DNA of 64,000 nt from Whalleya microplaca (taxonomy: Eukaryota; Ascomycota; Sordariomycetes; Xylariales; Xylariaceae): positions 183,672 to 247,671 of the forward strand of contig MU385775.1 of NCBI GenBank assembly GCA_022497155.1, in the 5' to 3' direction. Numbering within the stretch: position 1 is the stretch's first letter; each line of letters starts with the position of its first letter. Position numbers and translations under genes: made by a program. Shown here piece after piece: positions 1-11,960 of this stretch. The notes beneath the pieces are model-generated. The model was not told the origin of the DNA. It saw only the letters and a list, made by a program, of their open reading frames with translations, and searched no databases.

Positions 1-101
1 GCAAGTTGGTCTGGCGCGTCCCTTCCCTATGTCCAGCTGTATCTCTCCTGATCTGCGACACTTGTCTCAGACGGGCATTAGTACGGCCGTGAGTGGCCAA
101 G

Positions 102-1407
102 ATGGCTCACCAGAAACGAGCCAGCATTGCCTACTACATCCGAAGTGCCCTAGAAGAAATATTCCCTGAAGAAGAAAAGAAAATGAACCCGGATTCCCCC
201 TTTTCTTGGTCCGAAGAAGAACTCCCTACAGGCTACCTCTTGCCAAACAAACCGGATGAAGCCAATAGAAAGAACGTTTTGCTGTTCTTTGGTGGCAGTT
301 TCAACCCACCCCACCTGGGACATCTAGAACAGATTATGGAAGCGCATGATAATTGCGGATCCGATTGGAATATTGTTGCGGCAGCGATCGGGATCGCGGA
401 GGATAAGCACATATTTGACAAGGCCTTGAAGGCGAAGCGATATTTTGCGCTCCCGCGGGCTGAACGTCGAGAACTATGGTGTGGTGGTATTAAGGAAAGA
501 GGCAATAGTGAGTCTCATCTACAGTCATTGACTACCCTTTCCCGTCCTGTTTCAGGAGCAATAATGCCATACTGGGGTGTGTTCGGCAGTCAACTTCTCC
601 CCACCCGTACAAGTATTGGAATTCCCGACAATTCTCCAGGTTATCCAGAATGGGGAGATACTGACTTGGAATATTGCAGTGTCGTGGTGTTGGCCATTGC
701 CTAGTACCCTGGGAACATGGATGCGCTGGTGGAAGTTTGAGAAGTGCCTCAAGAAGAAGGTATTAGAAGGAGGGTACAACTTTGAAGTTGTTTGTGTGCG
801 TGGTGGCGACCATCTATGGGACATCAAGTCAGGCCAGCCCGAGTCCAGACGATACACACCTATGATATATAACAGAGACCCAGGAAGTCAGCAATCTGCG
901 TCAAAATCGAGCACCCACAGAATAATAGAATCAACGATACTGAGCAAATCACCGCCCAATCGGGTCTCCTACCTTGGCGCACCAGCTTGGACAGAGATTG
1001 ATGGGAAGGAATTTCCCTCCGGTTTGAAACTTTGGTCGATTAAAGAAAATTTCGAAACTCCTAATCAGCCGCATGAGGAAGTTGCCTGGAAAACGACCTT
1101 AGTACTCGATGATGGGGACGTCCCCCTCATCGACGTGAGCCAGTACACCCGATGGGAAAGAAAAACTGAAAAGGAGACGAGGGTACCTATTTGGGAATGT
1201 GTGGACCAGAGCGAGATGTATTCTGGTTGTGTGATCCGCTACATCCGTGGAGCGAAGACTCGGCGCTCGACAGACATCCAGAGAGCAATTGAGAAGTACA
1301 CAGAGAACCTGAACAGGGCTGAAAACATATTGAAGATTGACGCCCTCGACGAAGCCAAGTTAAGTGAGCTTTGGCCTAAATACAAAACAGACTTGAAGTC
1401 ATCATGA
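102..1407 (+). CDS. nucleotidylyltransferase-fold (NMNAT/cytidylyltransferase-like) protein
   Basis: Predicted two-exon gene of 377 residues: exon 1 102-507, intron 508-679 (GTGAGT donor, TTGCAG acceptor), exon 2 680-1407. The intron length restores the frame exactly. The start is the ATG at 102, just after an upstream in-frame GTG. Near residue 63 the protein has FFGGSFNPPHLGHLEQIMEA, the GxFxPxHxGH signature of the HIGH-type nucleotidyltransferase superfamily, where the two His bind the nucleotide phosphates. The downstream RAERRELW and a later VCVRGGDHLWD segment match a fungal family of uncharacterised NMNAT-like proteins. The substrate cannot be told from the sequence. A shorter alternative intron (508-555) leads to a stop at 702-704, so the longer intron is preferred. 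No functional partner is visible nearby. Confidence 0.72.
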
Positions 1408-3739
1408 ACTTGGTGCACCTGCACTTCACTAGAACACCTGGGTTGATTCTATCATTCTAGACATATCCCCACATTGCCAGCCCATACTCTTCCAAAGTTT
1501 ATTGGTTACGCCATCCACGAGACCTCTGGAATCTCAGTACTCAATCATTCATTTATTTAGAAAACGTCCCAGCACCTACAATTCTTCCCTCATAATGGTA
1601 TTCCTTCCTTTTGTTTGCATCCGAGTCTACGTGGAAATTGGTGTCCGGGGTCGGCCGTCAACTGGTGTTAGTTCATCTTTACTGTCACTAGAACAACATA
1701 AAATTAGCTACGGAGAACGCTGGTCAACCAGGCCATCCAAAGGCGATGTACTACTATCACAGAACCACTTGTGGCTGACTATGTCGCACTTCAATAATGA
1801 TTTGTGCATTTTCCGAAGTGAGAGAGTACTAAGTGTGCCAAAAAAAAAAATAAAAATAAAAAGCTATTTTGCAATATAGAAGAGCTTTGCTGTGGTAAAG
1901 ATAGTACCGAGAATGGGTGCCATGCTAAATAGATACTGGCGTCGAGGTAATCGCCTCTGTTGAGGCAGGGCTGAACTTTTGCTGCTATATAAAGAGAAAA
2001 TCTACCCCAGGTCTGTTAATTAAGTATGTTATGGACGCGTGCATTGAGACTGCAAAGGCGGAATGTAGGAGTGAACACCCGGGCATCATCGTTGTCCCTT
2101 GAGTAATTATAGAAGGACTTCTTCAAGTCTTCGTCATTCTCTATCAAATACAAATTTGGGAGTCTGAGGTGGAAATTGTCATATATTAACTGCTCGATTC
2201 ACATACCCGGCCATTTATTACACTTATGGACAGCCAACCACTTACTCTCACTATTGATGCCAAGCCACCCGTGGAATGTGTCACCTCTACGCAGCATGCT
2301 TGTCCAATTCGCCACGATGTAGGCGCGTATGTTAACGCCGGCAATGTTGAATTCAAGGTCAAGGACTAGTACGGTACAGGGCATAGAGTAGCATTGTATA
2401 CACAAAACAGGCCATCTGCCACTTTAGAATGGCTGAAGCTCAAGTCAATCAAGTCTCATGAACCCTGTATTTCAACATGCGAGGTTTGCTTTGCGATCCT
2501 CCCAATACTGATTGCAAAAGGAGTATTTTGCAGCCCATAGCACCGAATTCTTCCACTTGACCCAATCTTCGAGTGGAATGCACTGATTTTGGCGGGGTAT
2601 TCGTAGGTATAAAATTATATCAAGTTTGTCTAGCCCCAAGTCTCGGCTCTCCCCCTTATTATGCTGGGCAGTCGTATAATTCCGCCCACGCTAGAGAATG
2701 ATACCTATAATTGGCTGAATATGGGTGGGTCATGACCACTTCAACTATTCCGTAGCTATATATAGAGCACTCACAGTAAATTGGGTTCTACATATATGTA
2801 TAGTCCACGAAGGACCGGGATTGTCTGTAAATCTAAGCTCTACTTTGTAGGAGTGGGCAAACAGAATGATAAATAAGCTATAGCATGGTGGGGATGCTCA
2901 CTTGAACTTTTCCATGTACATGTATGTGAACTCCTCGTAGCCAGTTGTCCAATCACGGAAGGGCTTACTTATTGCTACGTAAGTGAAGCTACCTGGAAAA
3001 GGTGGGCCAATGAATTGCGACGACACTTGAAGCAGGGATTAGAATGTGAACCCCCAGCAAATAAGAGCTCATTTCACTGGGAATGAATGGTTTATCTACG
3101 GTGGACTCATTACACAGTAGAAGATAGATGCTACAAATGAAGAAAGAATCAGCAAAAAGGGTCAAAGGTGCCCACCTACGTATACGGATGATAAGTACCT
3201 ATGTTTTTGTGTGTTACGAATTGCGCTTCAACTTGATTCTGATGGTAGGGAACTTACCTGTAGTGATGAAATAACTGATGTGACCCAGGTGGGTGATAGC
3301 AGCTTATTCTCATTTGGCTGCTTATTCGGCTGAAAATTATTGTCGGTACAAAGGCCGGGGATGTATCGGGTATAGGTAAACCATGTGAATCTACAGTACA
3401 TCAAGATATATCAACCTGTCACATGGTGCTGCGGAAATAGAACTATAGTTTATATCACGGCTTACATACAATATGCAGCATGCTGAGTCACCTATGATAT
3501 CACATGGAACAACACGAATCTTATAATGCAAGGCGGAAGACCTATATAAGAGAGGTAGTATCGCTCATAATAGTAACAGGAACTGTTAATTCTATACCTT
3601 ATACCAGTTTCTAGACTATGCTCTAAGCGGCTATCCTCTTCTACTAAAGTTCCTTGAAATAAGTTACTCCCTCTTGGCTGTGTGCCACTTCCTCTACACT
3701 ACATAACTGGACCTACATTTCGTTTCGATATTCTATACG
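1408..3739. other. intergenic region, 2.3 kb
   Basis: No convincing gene was found on either strand. Short open frames here lack recognisable domains and codon structure. The stretch holds an A-rich tract near 1840-1860 and an AT-rich promoter-like zone before the reductase gene at 3740. Confidence 0.6.
3543..3550 (+). promoter_or_regulatory. TATA-like box before the A-T-R reductase
   Basis: TATATAAG lies about 190 bases before the ATG at 3740. It is the best core-promoter match in this AT-rich upstream region and would imply a 5' leader of roughly 150 bases. It is placed by sequence only. Confidence 0.4.
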
Positions 3740-6700
3740 ATGAAATATAGGTATGGCTCGCGGCTTATGCCAGTAGTTGTTGACGATACAGCACAAAGCC
3801 AACCTAATACCCCGTTTGCGTTTGTTCCCCTTACCTCTGATGTACGCGATGGATTTAAAGCAGTGACATTCTCTGATGTTGCCACCGCAACCAATCATCT
3901 TGCAACATGGATTCATCACAATCTAGGGCGGAGTTCCTGTTTCGATACTATCGCATATATGGGTGCCGCAGATTTGCGCTACGTGGTTGTATTTCTGGCT
4001 GCTGTCAAGTGTGGTTATAAGGTGACAAAAACAACCTTCACGGGACTTGCCACATTCATTAATTTTATAATTATATAGGTCTTGCTACCGTCAACCAGAA
4101 ACTCGGCATGGATGAACGCATCTTTGCTTGAACAAACACAATGTTCCCACCTCTTGTACGCCCTAGAGGTGGAAAATTTGGTCATCCAATTGCTTCAAGA
4201 GAAAACGAATGTGAAGATTCATAAGATCAAGCCCCTAGATGACATGATAAAGCCAGAAACGAAGCACTATATATTCAACAAAAGCTATGAAGATGCTAAG
4301 TGGGACCCTATCCTCATCTTACATTCATCTGGGTCGACGGGAGCTCCAAAACCAGTTCAGATGAACCATGCTACATTTGCCGTAGCTGACAACGATCGAA
4401 ATCTTCCCCAAGTGCCAGGAAGAGTGAACCAGAATTGCTCACTGTGGGACTTTCCTACCAAGGAGACCTATGCTGCCCCATTCCCGTTTTTTCACCTAGC
4501 AGGATTTCTCTCCTGTGTTGTGATACGAATCTATTATCCAACAGCACAATTAGTCCTATGCCCTCCAAATCGCCCACCTACGGGGAGCCTCATAAGTGAA
4601 ATCATGGATCACTTCAAACTTAAGGCAATGATGGTCCCTCCCATTATCGTGGAGCAACTTGTACAAGTACCCGGCAGTATCGAGAAATGTAAACATCTCA
4701 AGTTTATACTCTACGCTGGCGGCCCTCTCTCACAGGCCGCGGGGGATTCCTTGAGCAAGGTCACAGATGTTTGCCAATTCTACGGACAGACGGAGACAGG
4801 TCCGATCCAGACGCTCGTGCCAAGGCGTGAAGATTGGGCAAGCCTAGAATTTCACCCAATGCAGGAAGCAATCATGGAACCATCTATGAATGGGACCTAT
4901 GAGTTAATAATGAAAAGGAATCCAGCTTTAGAGGGTGTTCGCCCCATTACGTGTAACTTTCCAGATATCGACGTTTGGCGGACGAGGGATCTCTTCAAGC
5001 CGCTCCCAACGAACTCCAATCTTTGGAGATTTCATGGGCGAGCCGACGATATAATTGTGCTTTCAAACGGCGAAAAGTTTAACCCCGTCCCCAGCGAGCT
5101 ATACATACTAGCACACCCACTCCTTGTGTCAGCGCTGATTGTTGGCCAAGGCTATCCTCAGGCTGCGCTGATTCTGGAACCAAAAGACCATTCATGGGAA
5201 TTAGAGCCGCTCATTGAAGAAGTATGGCCTATTATTGAGAAAGCGAACTCAGAAGCTCCTGGACATGCAAGGATCACAAGGGATATGATTCTTAAAGCAT
5301 CTCCTTCCAAGCCCTTTGACAGAGCTGCAAAAGGAACCGTGGTCAGAGGCTCGACCGGAGATAAATATAGACAAGAAATTGCACAGCTGTACACAAGAGA
5401 TATCTCAAAGAATCTACAACATATCAAGCTAGGTCCCTCGCCTGATCTTGCTGAAGTGACCAACTTCGTCAGCAAGATTGTTGCGAGCGCATTTCCGAAA
5501 CACGATATCACAGAAGAAGACGACCTTTTCGTACTAGGATTGGATTCGCTGCAGACGACTGAGATAATCTCACTCCTGAAGTCTGGGATTCGATCTCGAA
5601 ACGATTCGGACGGTGTCTCTTGGATTTCTCCTAGACTCGTGTATGTGCATCCTTCTATAAGAAGTCTTGCTCGAGTGATATTGAGTCATATCAACCCAAC
5701 ATCGGTGTCCTCAGATCCAGGTGCCCCTACAGTCCACAATCGTGCCCGAAAAATGGAAGAAATGGTCAAGAAATACACCCATGACTTACCTCCGCTTCGG
5801 AAGCGGGATATTCAGCAGCAGTCTGGGTATCACGTCATTCTGACAGGATCTACTGGTTCCCTCGGCATTCAGATACTCGTGAAACTACTATCCGATCCGA
5901 GTGTCCAAAAGGTTTATTGCTTAGACCGATCCGCCAATGCCCAAGAACGTATCATGAAGGCCCTTTCGTCATGGTCTCCTCAACCAACGGTGGATCCTTC
6001 ACGCGTCTCATTCCACCAAGCCGATTACAGGAGTCCCGACTTTGGCCTTCCGTCACCATTACTCTACAAACTGAAAGAAACAGTGAACATCATTATCCAC
6101 AACGCATGGAAGGTAGACTTCAATCACTCCCTTGATTCCTTCGAGGCAGTCCATATTCGTGGTGTCCGCAACTTCATCGATTTCAGTGCAAGCAGCAAAT
6201 TCAACTCACGTATTGTGTTTGTATCTTCCATATCATCCGTACTGAACTGGCGAGCAGTAGTCAGGGAAGGAAATAGTTCTACACAGACGATGATTCCAGA
6301 ATCACTCCCTCCAAGTATAGCCGCAGCCCAGCCGATCGGATACGCAGAATCGAAGGCAGTTTCAGAACACATCCTCGCCTCCGCCGCAGAGAGAAGCGGT
6401 ATCAGGACATCCATCCTTCGAGTCGGGCAAGTTGCTGGTCCGATCAGTGCTGGAAACGGTGCCAAATGGAACGAAACTGAGTGGTTCCCCCTTTTGGTGA
6501 AAACTTCGAAGACACTACGGAAGGTGCCAGATGGGCCAGCGTTGGGGAAGATTGATTGGATTCCGGTTGACCTGCTCGCAGCTGTCACTTGGGAATTATC
6601 TACTAATGCTGATGCCACTGCAGGGGGAACCTTGCAAATTTTCAATCTGGTGAATCCTGCGACCAAGCTGTGGAAGGAACTCCTGCCGGATATCAAGGAA

Positions 6701-6964
6701 AGCTTAGGAGGGGAGGCTGTAACAATGCACGAATGGATACAAGAACTGGAAAAGGTAGACTTGAATGACAAGGATGAAGTGTTGTCACGGCCGGCCGTGA
6801 AAATATTGGAATTCTTCAGGGACATGCGGGAAACTAAGTACATAGGGGCAGACGAAATAGTAGTCTGTACTGACAGAGGACAACAACTGAGCGACACCCT
6901 GAGAGAGTCGGGGCCCGTAAGAGTGGAATGGATACAGAAGTGGATGAAAGATTGGAAGCTCTGA
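3740..6964 (+). CDS. NRPS-like adenylate-forming reductase (A-T-R, carboxylic acid reductase type)
   Basis: Two exons, 3740-4021 and 4079-6964, encode 1,055 residues; the junction is phase 0 and restores the family motif CGYKVLLPSTRNS. Domain order is adenylation, thiolation, reductase. Adenylation motifs include HSSGSTGAPKP (about residue 176), YGQTETGP and HGRADDIIVLSNGEKFNP. The carrier domain has LGLDSLQ with the phosphopantetheine Ser near residue 584. The reductase domain starts near residue 680 with the NADPH-binding TGSTGSLG and has a YAESK (YxxxK) catalytic motif near 849. Such enzymes activate a carboxylic acid as the AMP ester, load it as a thioester and release an aldehyde or alcohol. 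Length is typical of the family and no condensation domain is present. The substrate is not predictable here; aryl acids and polyketide acids are known for relatives. It is convergent with the next gene, with stops 6 bases apart. Confidence 0.93.
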
Positions 6965-6970
6965 AGCTCT

Positions 6971-8317
6971 CTAACCCATTCTTTCGAATATACGTTTCCG
7001 GGGAGCCTTTGGCTTGAATCTTCGAGGGGGAGGTGCCGGTTTATCTGTCGTCTTCTCATTCTTGGCCTTGTTCTGATCATCTATACTCTTCTCATGTTGA
7101 ACCTCATTAACTTCATCTTCAACCTCGCTAACTTGGGGCCTGTTCTGTATTGTTGGATTGGTGATCGAGTTGTCTTTATTCTCCGGTGCTGCATTAGGAA
7201 TGTCGCCTTGCTCTGGCTGTCGTTGGTCTAGAGACCGTCGTCGTTCGGCTGTCTCCTGCGCCAGTCTGGCAAGAGCATCATTTGCTAGCTTATCATAATC
7301 GATATCCTCGATCTCAAGGTCTTCCATCTTATCTGTCGTAAAGCGCATTTTCTTGTCCTGATGCTGAGCTTCTTGGGCGAAGTCATTGATCATCCCTCCT
7401 ATGCTTTCTTCATTAGCAAAGGAGAATGTATCTTCGTCGCTATCGTCTTCCATTTCATCTTCGGCCTCCATCTCTTGTGCCTCAGCATCGGCTGCGTCCA
7501 CATCTGTGCTGTAATGCAATGCTTCCGCTGATGGTGCTTCGTCTGGATAGTACTCGGTCAAGAAGTCAATCCAGTCGTCTAGTGGATCAACGACAGTGCC
7601 ATAAGGCCAATTGCTATTCATGGAGAACCCATAGTTCTCAGGCTTCCTTCCTCTCGCTCTAGCTTCTGCTAGCTCAGTGACAAATTGCTGCAGAATGTTA
7701 CAACCACCCATTCCTGAATATCCCCGCATCCAGCTACCACGTGATTTATGGTTGCCAAGAAGGATAGTGGCTTGGCAACCAGATGGTTGCCAAGGCTTAT
7801 AGTGGCTTGGCAACCAGATGATTACCAAGGCCCTTAGTGGCTTGGCAATCAAGTTCCATTTTACTAGGAAGCTATTCAGATATAAAAGGACTGTATTTCG
7901 CCGTCCCTTAGATAGTCTCTCTTTGCTAGCCAGCGATCAATCTAAGTATATTACCTTTCACGCCTTTTGTTATTTCAAATCAAGACCTGTGGTAACGGCT
8001 TCGTTACACAGAATTTTCTCGTTCATGTTGTGATCATCCTTTGTCCAAGAAACAGTGCAGTAGACATGAAGCCAGAATGCATCCCAGTCACGATTATTGA
8101 TGACAGGACTAGATTTCTGGCACATGTGAAATAATTCGTGGAGACGCCTATCCACTGCTCTCCAATCGGTACTACGAAGGCCTTGAAGGAGAGCTGCGCG
8201 AACAGTCTTATTGTATGTGAAAGGATGTAGAAGAGCAGCAGGCGGGAACCAAAAGCCTTGTCTCGGAAGAATATTCAAAAGAGACTTACTTTTACGCGCC
8301 TTATGTTTTCGAGCCAT
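6971..8317 (-). CDS. hypothetical acidic protein (gene model uncertain)
   Basis: Two open segments on the minus strand may be exons of one gene. The first, 8317-7970, encodes a basic start (MARKHKARKSKS) and a Trp-rich stretch (DWRAVDRRLHELFHMC, RDWDAFWLHVYC). The second ends at 6971 and is most protein-like from about 7737 downward: WPYGTVVDPLDDWIDFLTEYYPDE, a highly acidic Glu/Asp region, charged helices likely to form a coiled coil, and a basic Pro-rich tail (PPPRRFKPKAPRKR). I do not recognise the family. The exact intron cannot be fixed; the segment between the two parts contains three 35-bp palindromic repeats. It could equally be two genes, or a gene split by an inserted repeat. The tail-to-tail overlap zone with the A-T-R gene is very short. 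Confidence 0.4.
7750..7854. repeat. three tandem copies of a 35-bp hairpin unit
   Basis: Units start at 7750, 7785 and 7820. Each has 10-bp inverted arms (GGTTGCCAAG / CTTGGCAACC) around an 11-nt loop ending AGTGG, then AGAT. Copies 1 and 2 have identical arms; copy 3 has one substitution in each arm (GATTACCAAG / CTTGGCAATC), so its arms still pair with a single mismatch-type change shared on both sides. Confidence 0.85.
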
Positions 8318-9686
8318 GGTACTGCATGTTGGTTGACGTAATTGGCGATGGGGGCGGGTGATGGGAGATTATAAGATAAATTGTTGTTGGCAAGTGTAAA
8401 AATATACAGTCAACGAGGCTTAGGTTAACCCGAGGTATTGGCAGCTGTCCTACGAAATATATCTAATGGATATAAGGTGTGTCGTATTATGCCAGTCCTT
8501 GACTCAAATCAACAGGAAGCCACCCTTGTCACCAAGTGTCAACCTGTGATAAAATGAAGATAATGTGAATGGTACCTCAGACCGTGACATACGGAGAAAA
8601 AAAAACGCTACTATGGATTTATTTATAAATCTATATAATGAGAGAAACAATAAAGAAAAAAAGAAAAAAAAAAGGGATCTCCCCTATATTATTTAGCAGA
8701 TCCGGACCACTCAAAGGACAAGGCCCAAGCGAGACTTCACTGCGCCACAACATAGGATCGAACCCGGGACCCTCATGATATAACAGAAAGACATATGCCT
8801 TAGACCACTACACCATAAGAGAGGGTTTGTTACAGGTACAGCTCATGTTAGCATTTATAAAGCATACACCGGCCGCCCTGACCGCCTGCTGCCTGCCCCA
8901 AGGAACCAAATCAATCCCAACACGATCTTATTTCTAATACAACCATAATAGAACGCGTTCCTTCAGCCACAGCCTTCTCACTTCCTATTGTATAATTGCC
9001 AGATGTTCACCAAAGTGTTGACCACACTACATTTTATCCACATTACAGAGCATCACTAGGTGTTTATATCTACTTGCTACTTATTACAATAGTGCCCGTG
9101 CTTTTTGTAGACTGCCGCCACTGATTGCATATACAAAAAGGGATAGTCAACCTAAGAAGTTCAGCACAAAGGATGAAAACTCTGAAGCAAAGTACGTTAC
9201 AACTCGGATCCAAAAGATTTAGCCATCAAGCTTACATGACTCAAATCTTTTGGCCTCCGGTAACTTCGCTAACTTCAAACCATTCCGTGGTCATTGCACA
9301 TGAACACTTCCCAAAGCAAATCATCTATCCGAGATGTTTCTTCTTTTACCTAGCTTTCAACGGCAGGTTTATGGCTGTCACGGGATAGATGACTAAGCAC
9401 CCGTGCCCCACATATCTGATAGCAGCACAACCTCACCTCATCTCATTATCGGCAACTACAGCACACAGATATGCAGCAGATAGCGTCAATAGGAACCACC
9501 ACTTGCGCAGCCAGAAGCCCCATATATCGTGCTGAGCGAGACGTGATAATGGTACAAGCATATTAGCAATCTTCAGACGAAAGTTGACGAATCTTTCACA
9601 TATGATTGATTTGCATGCAAGCCCTTCCATATTAAAAACAGGGATTTAAAGTACTCGACACCACTTCATCAAATACAACTGCCACC
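8318..9686. other. intergenic region with A-rich tract and tRNA-like sequence
   Basis: No protein gene was recognised. It holds the tRNA-like sequence at 8735-8823 and, on its left, an A-rich tract at about 8595-8675. The part from 8830 to 9686 shows no supported feature until the BTB gene. Confidence 0.6.
8735..8823 (-). other. tRNA-Glu-like pseudogene or SINE head
   Basis: Read on the minus strand, TGGTGTAGTGGT resembles a pol III A box, and GGGTTCGATCC matches a B box/T-loop 40-50 bases later. A CTTTCTG loop between them would give a TTC (Glu) anticodon in a weak AT-rich stem. The acceptor and T stems do not pair properly, so this is not a functional tRNA. Downstream on the same strand is a T-rich tract (about 8675-8595) that could act as a pol III terminator. 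A tRNA-derived SINE is the likeliest reading. Confidence 0.45.
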
Positions 9687-10680
9687 ATGGCTCGCGGCAA
9701 GGCCACTGCAAGCGGCTATACGACTACTGCCATTATGCTCTCCAAGTCTGGGGAGGAGTAGGTTGCTCTTCACACATTAACTTCGCATAATCGACATCTA
9801 TGAAAACTGACGCGAGCAAAATAGCCTTCTAGAATCCGGAAAGTTCTCAGATGTAACGGTCAAGTGCGCCGATCGCACCTGGAATTTGCACAAATCCGTC
9901 ATTTGCATCCGATGCCCATTTTTCGAAAAGGCCTTCAATGGCGAGTTTGAGGTGCGACAGTATTGTCCTCAACGTCATAAGCTGCTCCTCTTTTGCCATA
10001 TACTAACATCTTTGCTACAGGAGATGAAGACGGGCGAGCTCACCGTTCACGACTGGGCGTCCTATGAAGTGGATTGGGTCATCAAGTTCCTCTATACTGG
10101 ACAAGGTCAGTCACCAGACCAACATTCTAGATACACAAGACACTCATACTCACATTCGTAAAAAATAGTCCCCAAAGAATTCCTAGAGGTCCACAGCATC
10201 CACGCCTGCATCAATCTTTTTAAGATTGCCGATTTCTTTCAAGTTCCTAGCCTTCAAGATAGGGCAGTCAAGATGGTTAGATGCGAGTTTGAAACTATAG
10301 CACAAAATATTCGAGTGGCTGCAGACTCCTACCTAAACAATCCTGCCAAGTCATTCACCGAAGACGAACTTAACGACTTTCTGTATGTTGCCGAAACTGC
10401 ATATGATACTGGTTCAGCCTCGTATACTGTCCTACAAGACCTGGTGAAATACTTTCTGGATATCACTAGATTCCATATTGGCAAAGACATACGTTTCAAC
10501 ACAGTCCTAGAGAAGGTTCCAAAAATGGCCGTAGATATGGTCAAGCTCCTTATGCGAGCCGAAAACAAGGGGTCGATGTCGGCAGTTGTTACTCAGACAC
10601 AGACACCAAAAAATTACATTATTTGCAAAAGGGATGGCATTATTTGCAAAAAGGATTTGCACCTAGCTGCCTACATGTAA
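9687..10680 (+). CDS. BTB/POZ domain protein
   Basis: Four exons: 9687-9757, 9825-9951, 10021-10105 and 10169-10680, total 264 residues, all junctions in frame with GT-AG introns. The start ATG is in a CCACCATGG context. The spliced product reads LLESGKFSDVTVKCADR...LHKSVICIRCPFFEKAF followed by VIKFLYTGQ and HACINLFKIADFFQV, the standard order of BTB secondary-structure motifs (SDVTV, HK..L/VC..S..F, the aromatic-Tyr-Tyr turn). The remaining C-terminal ~135 residues are helical with no recognised domain. Fungal proteins of this layout are mostly uncharacterised; BTB domains mediate dimerisation or cullin-3 binding. The 3' coding end carries a short imperfect duplication (TTATTTGCAAAA twice), suggesting local slippage near the stop. 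Confidence 0.85.
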
Positions 10681-11011
10681 TTTGCCTTTCTCGCAGATCT
10701 GGTCAAATTTACTGTAGCACAGAATGCCGGAATAGATGATACTGTAAGTAGGGAGGTACACGTCACAGCCAATGGACGTCTGCTTTCTCTTTGAACACGG
10801 GCATTGCAATATGGAGGACTTTTAGGGTTGCCATAACTTTAGCCGCTGGTATTTAGCTACAGATTTGCAAAAGTAGTCAATGCCAGACCACCATGCATCG
10901 TTTGATTGAAGACGAGCTGAAGATGTTGCCCCATATCCCCAAGACGTGAGCACTATGCCTCACAATTGACAAATACCCTACACCCCATTCCCAACCGACT
11001 CATAAAGCTAA
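10681..11011. other. short intergenic region
   Basis: The 331 bases between the convergent BTB gene and the Cys-rich small protein gene show no supported feature. Confidence 0.6.
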
Positions 11012-11311
11012 TCAAATAATACAAAAGTCGCATGGTAACGGGCACGGAATGCAGAAGCAGAACCGCCCAGGACAACACGAGCTCCGATCTCCACCGCGCA
11101 AGCCTAGATCGGTCTCGGGCTGCGGACGCTGCGGATCTGTTACACTGTTAGACCCGCCATCCGCAAGACATAAATACCGAAAATACAGAGATAGATAGGG
11201 CCTACCCATTGCCTGAAGAGCTATCGGTTGCGTAGTCTGGATACGCTGGGAGGGTTGCGCGCTGTTGACTTCGGCCTGTTCATTAGGCGTTATGGTCTGT
11301 GAGGGAGACAT
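11012..11311 (-). CDS. small Cys-rich C-terminal tail protein
   Basis: Two exons on the minus strand, 11311-11206 and 11136-11012, give 76 residues; the intron has a GTAGGC donor and an ACAG acceptor and removes an in-frame stop problem. The N-terminal part is polar, Gln/Pro/Ser-rich and probably disordered. The C-terminus is CCPGRFCFCIPCPLPCDFCII, eight cysteines in about twenty residues. There is no signal peptide, so secretion is unlikely. Clustered C-terminal cysteines of this kind fit palmitoylation and membrane tethering or metal binding, but that is inference. I recognise the pattern from small fungal hypothetical proteins but cannot name a family. Confidence 0.62.
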   Translation of the reverse strand: MSPSQTITPNEQAEVNSAQPSQRIQTTQPIALQAMGRPYLSLYFRYLCLADGGSNSVTDPQRPQPETDLGLRGGDRSSCCPGRFCFCIPCPLPCDFCII

Positions 11312-11960
11312 CTTCTTATAAGATGGTATGAATGTTGTTCAATGGATGCAGCCTAGATATGTAGATAAAGCAACTGAATAATCGATTCTTCACGGGATAT
11401 TTGTAGGAGAAAGGTGACATGAAGTTGGTATTGGATCCACAGTCGGCGGTCTAAAAAGACGTATTAAAGCTGGGCCCTAACAAAGCCTCACGGACCGCGT
11501 AAACGCGTGACGTCATCTGCAATTTTACCAATCAAGATTCTCTACATACACATGTGCAGTTTATCACCAGCCAGCCAGCGTACAGACTACATGACGGCAT
11601 GAATGGCCACAGCACAGGTGTCAACGGCCCGGAGGAAAAAGAACATCTAGTAAGAGAGCTGCAGGATAGTGGTTGGCTCATTCAGTATATTGGATGCTGC
11701 TATCTATCTAGACACGGTGCAAAACAATCACACGGTCTGCCCCAGCCACACATGGGCTACGTACTACAGCGAAATACCATTAAGTAAGCCCAATACCACC
11801 ATCAATGACCACCATGCGTCCCTGGCCATGTTCCTAGAGCATGGTCCGACCAGCCACCAAAGCAAGAGAATGAAATGTCAAGGCCCCGACAACTAACGGA
11901 TTCTCACGGAAGAAGACTTCATATCCTAAGCAATTAGGAAGTCTTGTGGGAAGTCGATTG
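11312..11960. other. intergenic region
   Basis: Nothing supported. It is the promoter side of the small Cys-rich gene and the 3' flank of the CCCH gene. Small open frames at 11554-11896 look like chance. Confidence 0.55.

Noticed and set aside
694..742. Apparent paired frameshifts in the nucleotidyltransferase gene (a YPGNMDALVE stretch in another frame)
   Set aside because: With the intron 508-679 the main frame is open from start to stop, so the off-frame stretch may be chance or an old compensated change; not enough to call a pseudogene.
6124..7080. Minus-strand 318-residue frame overlapping the A-T-R reductase
   Set aside because: It covers the conserved reductase domain in antisense and shows no recognisable protein features.
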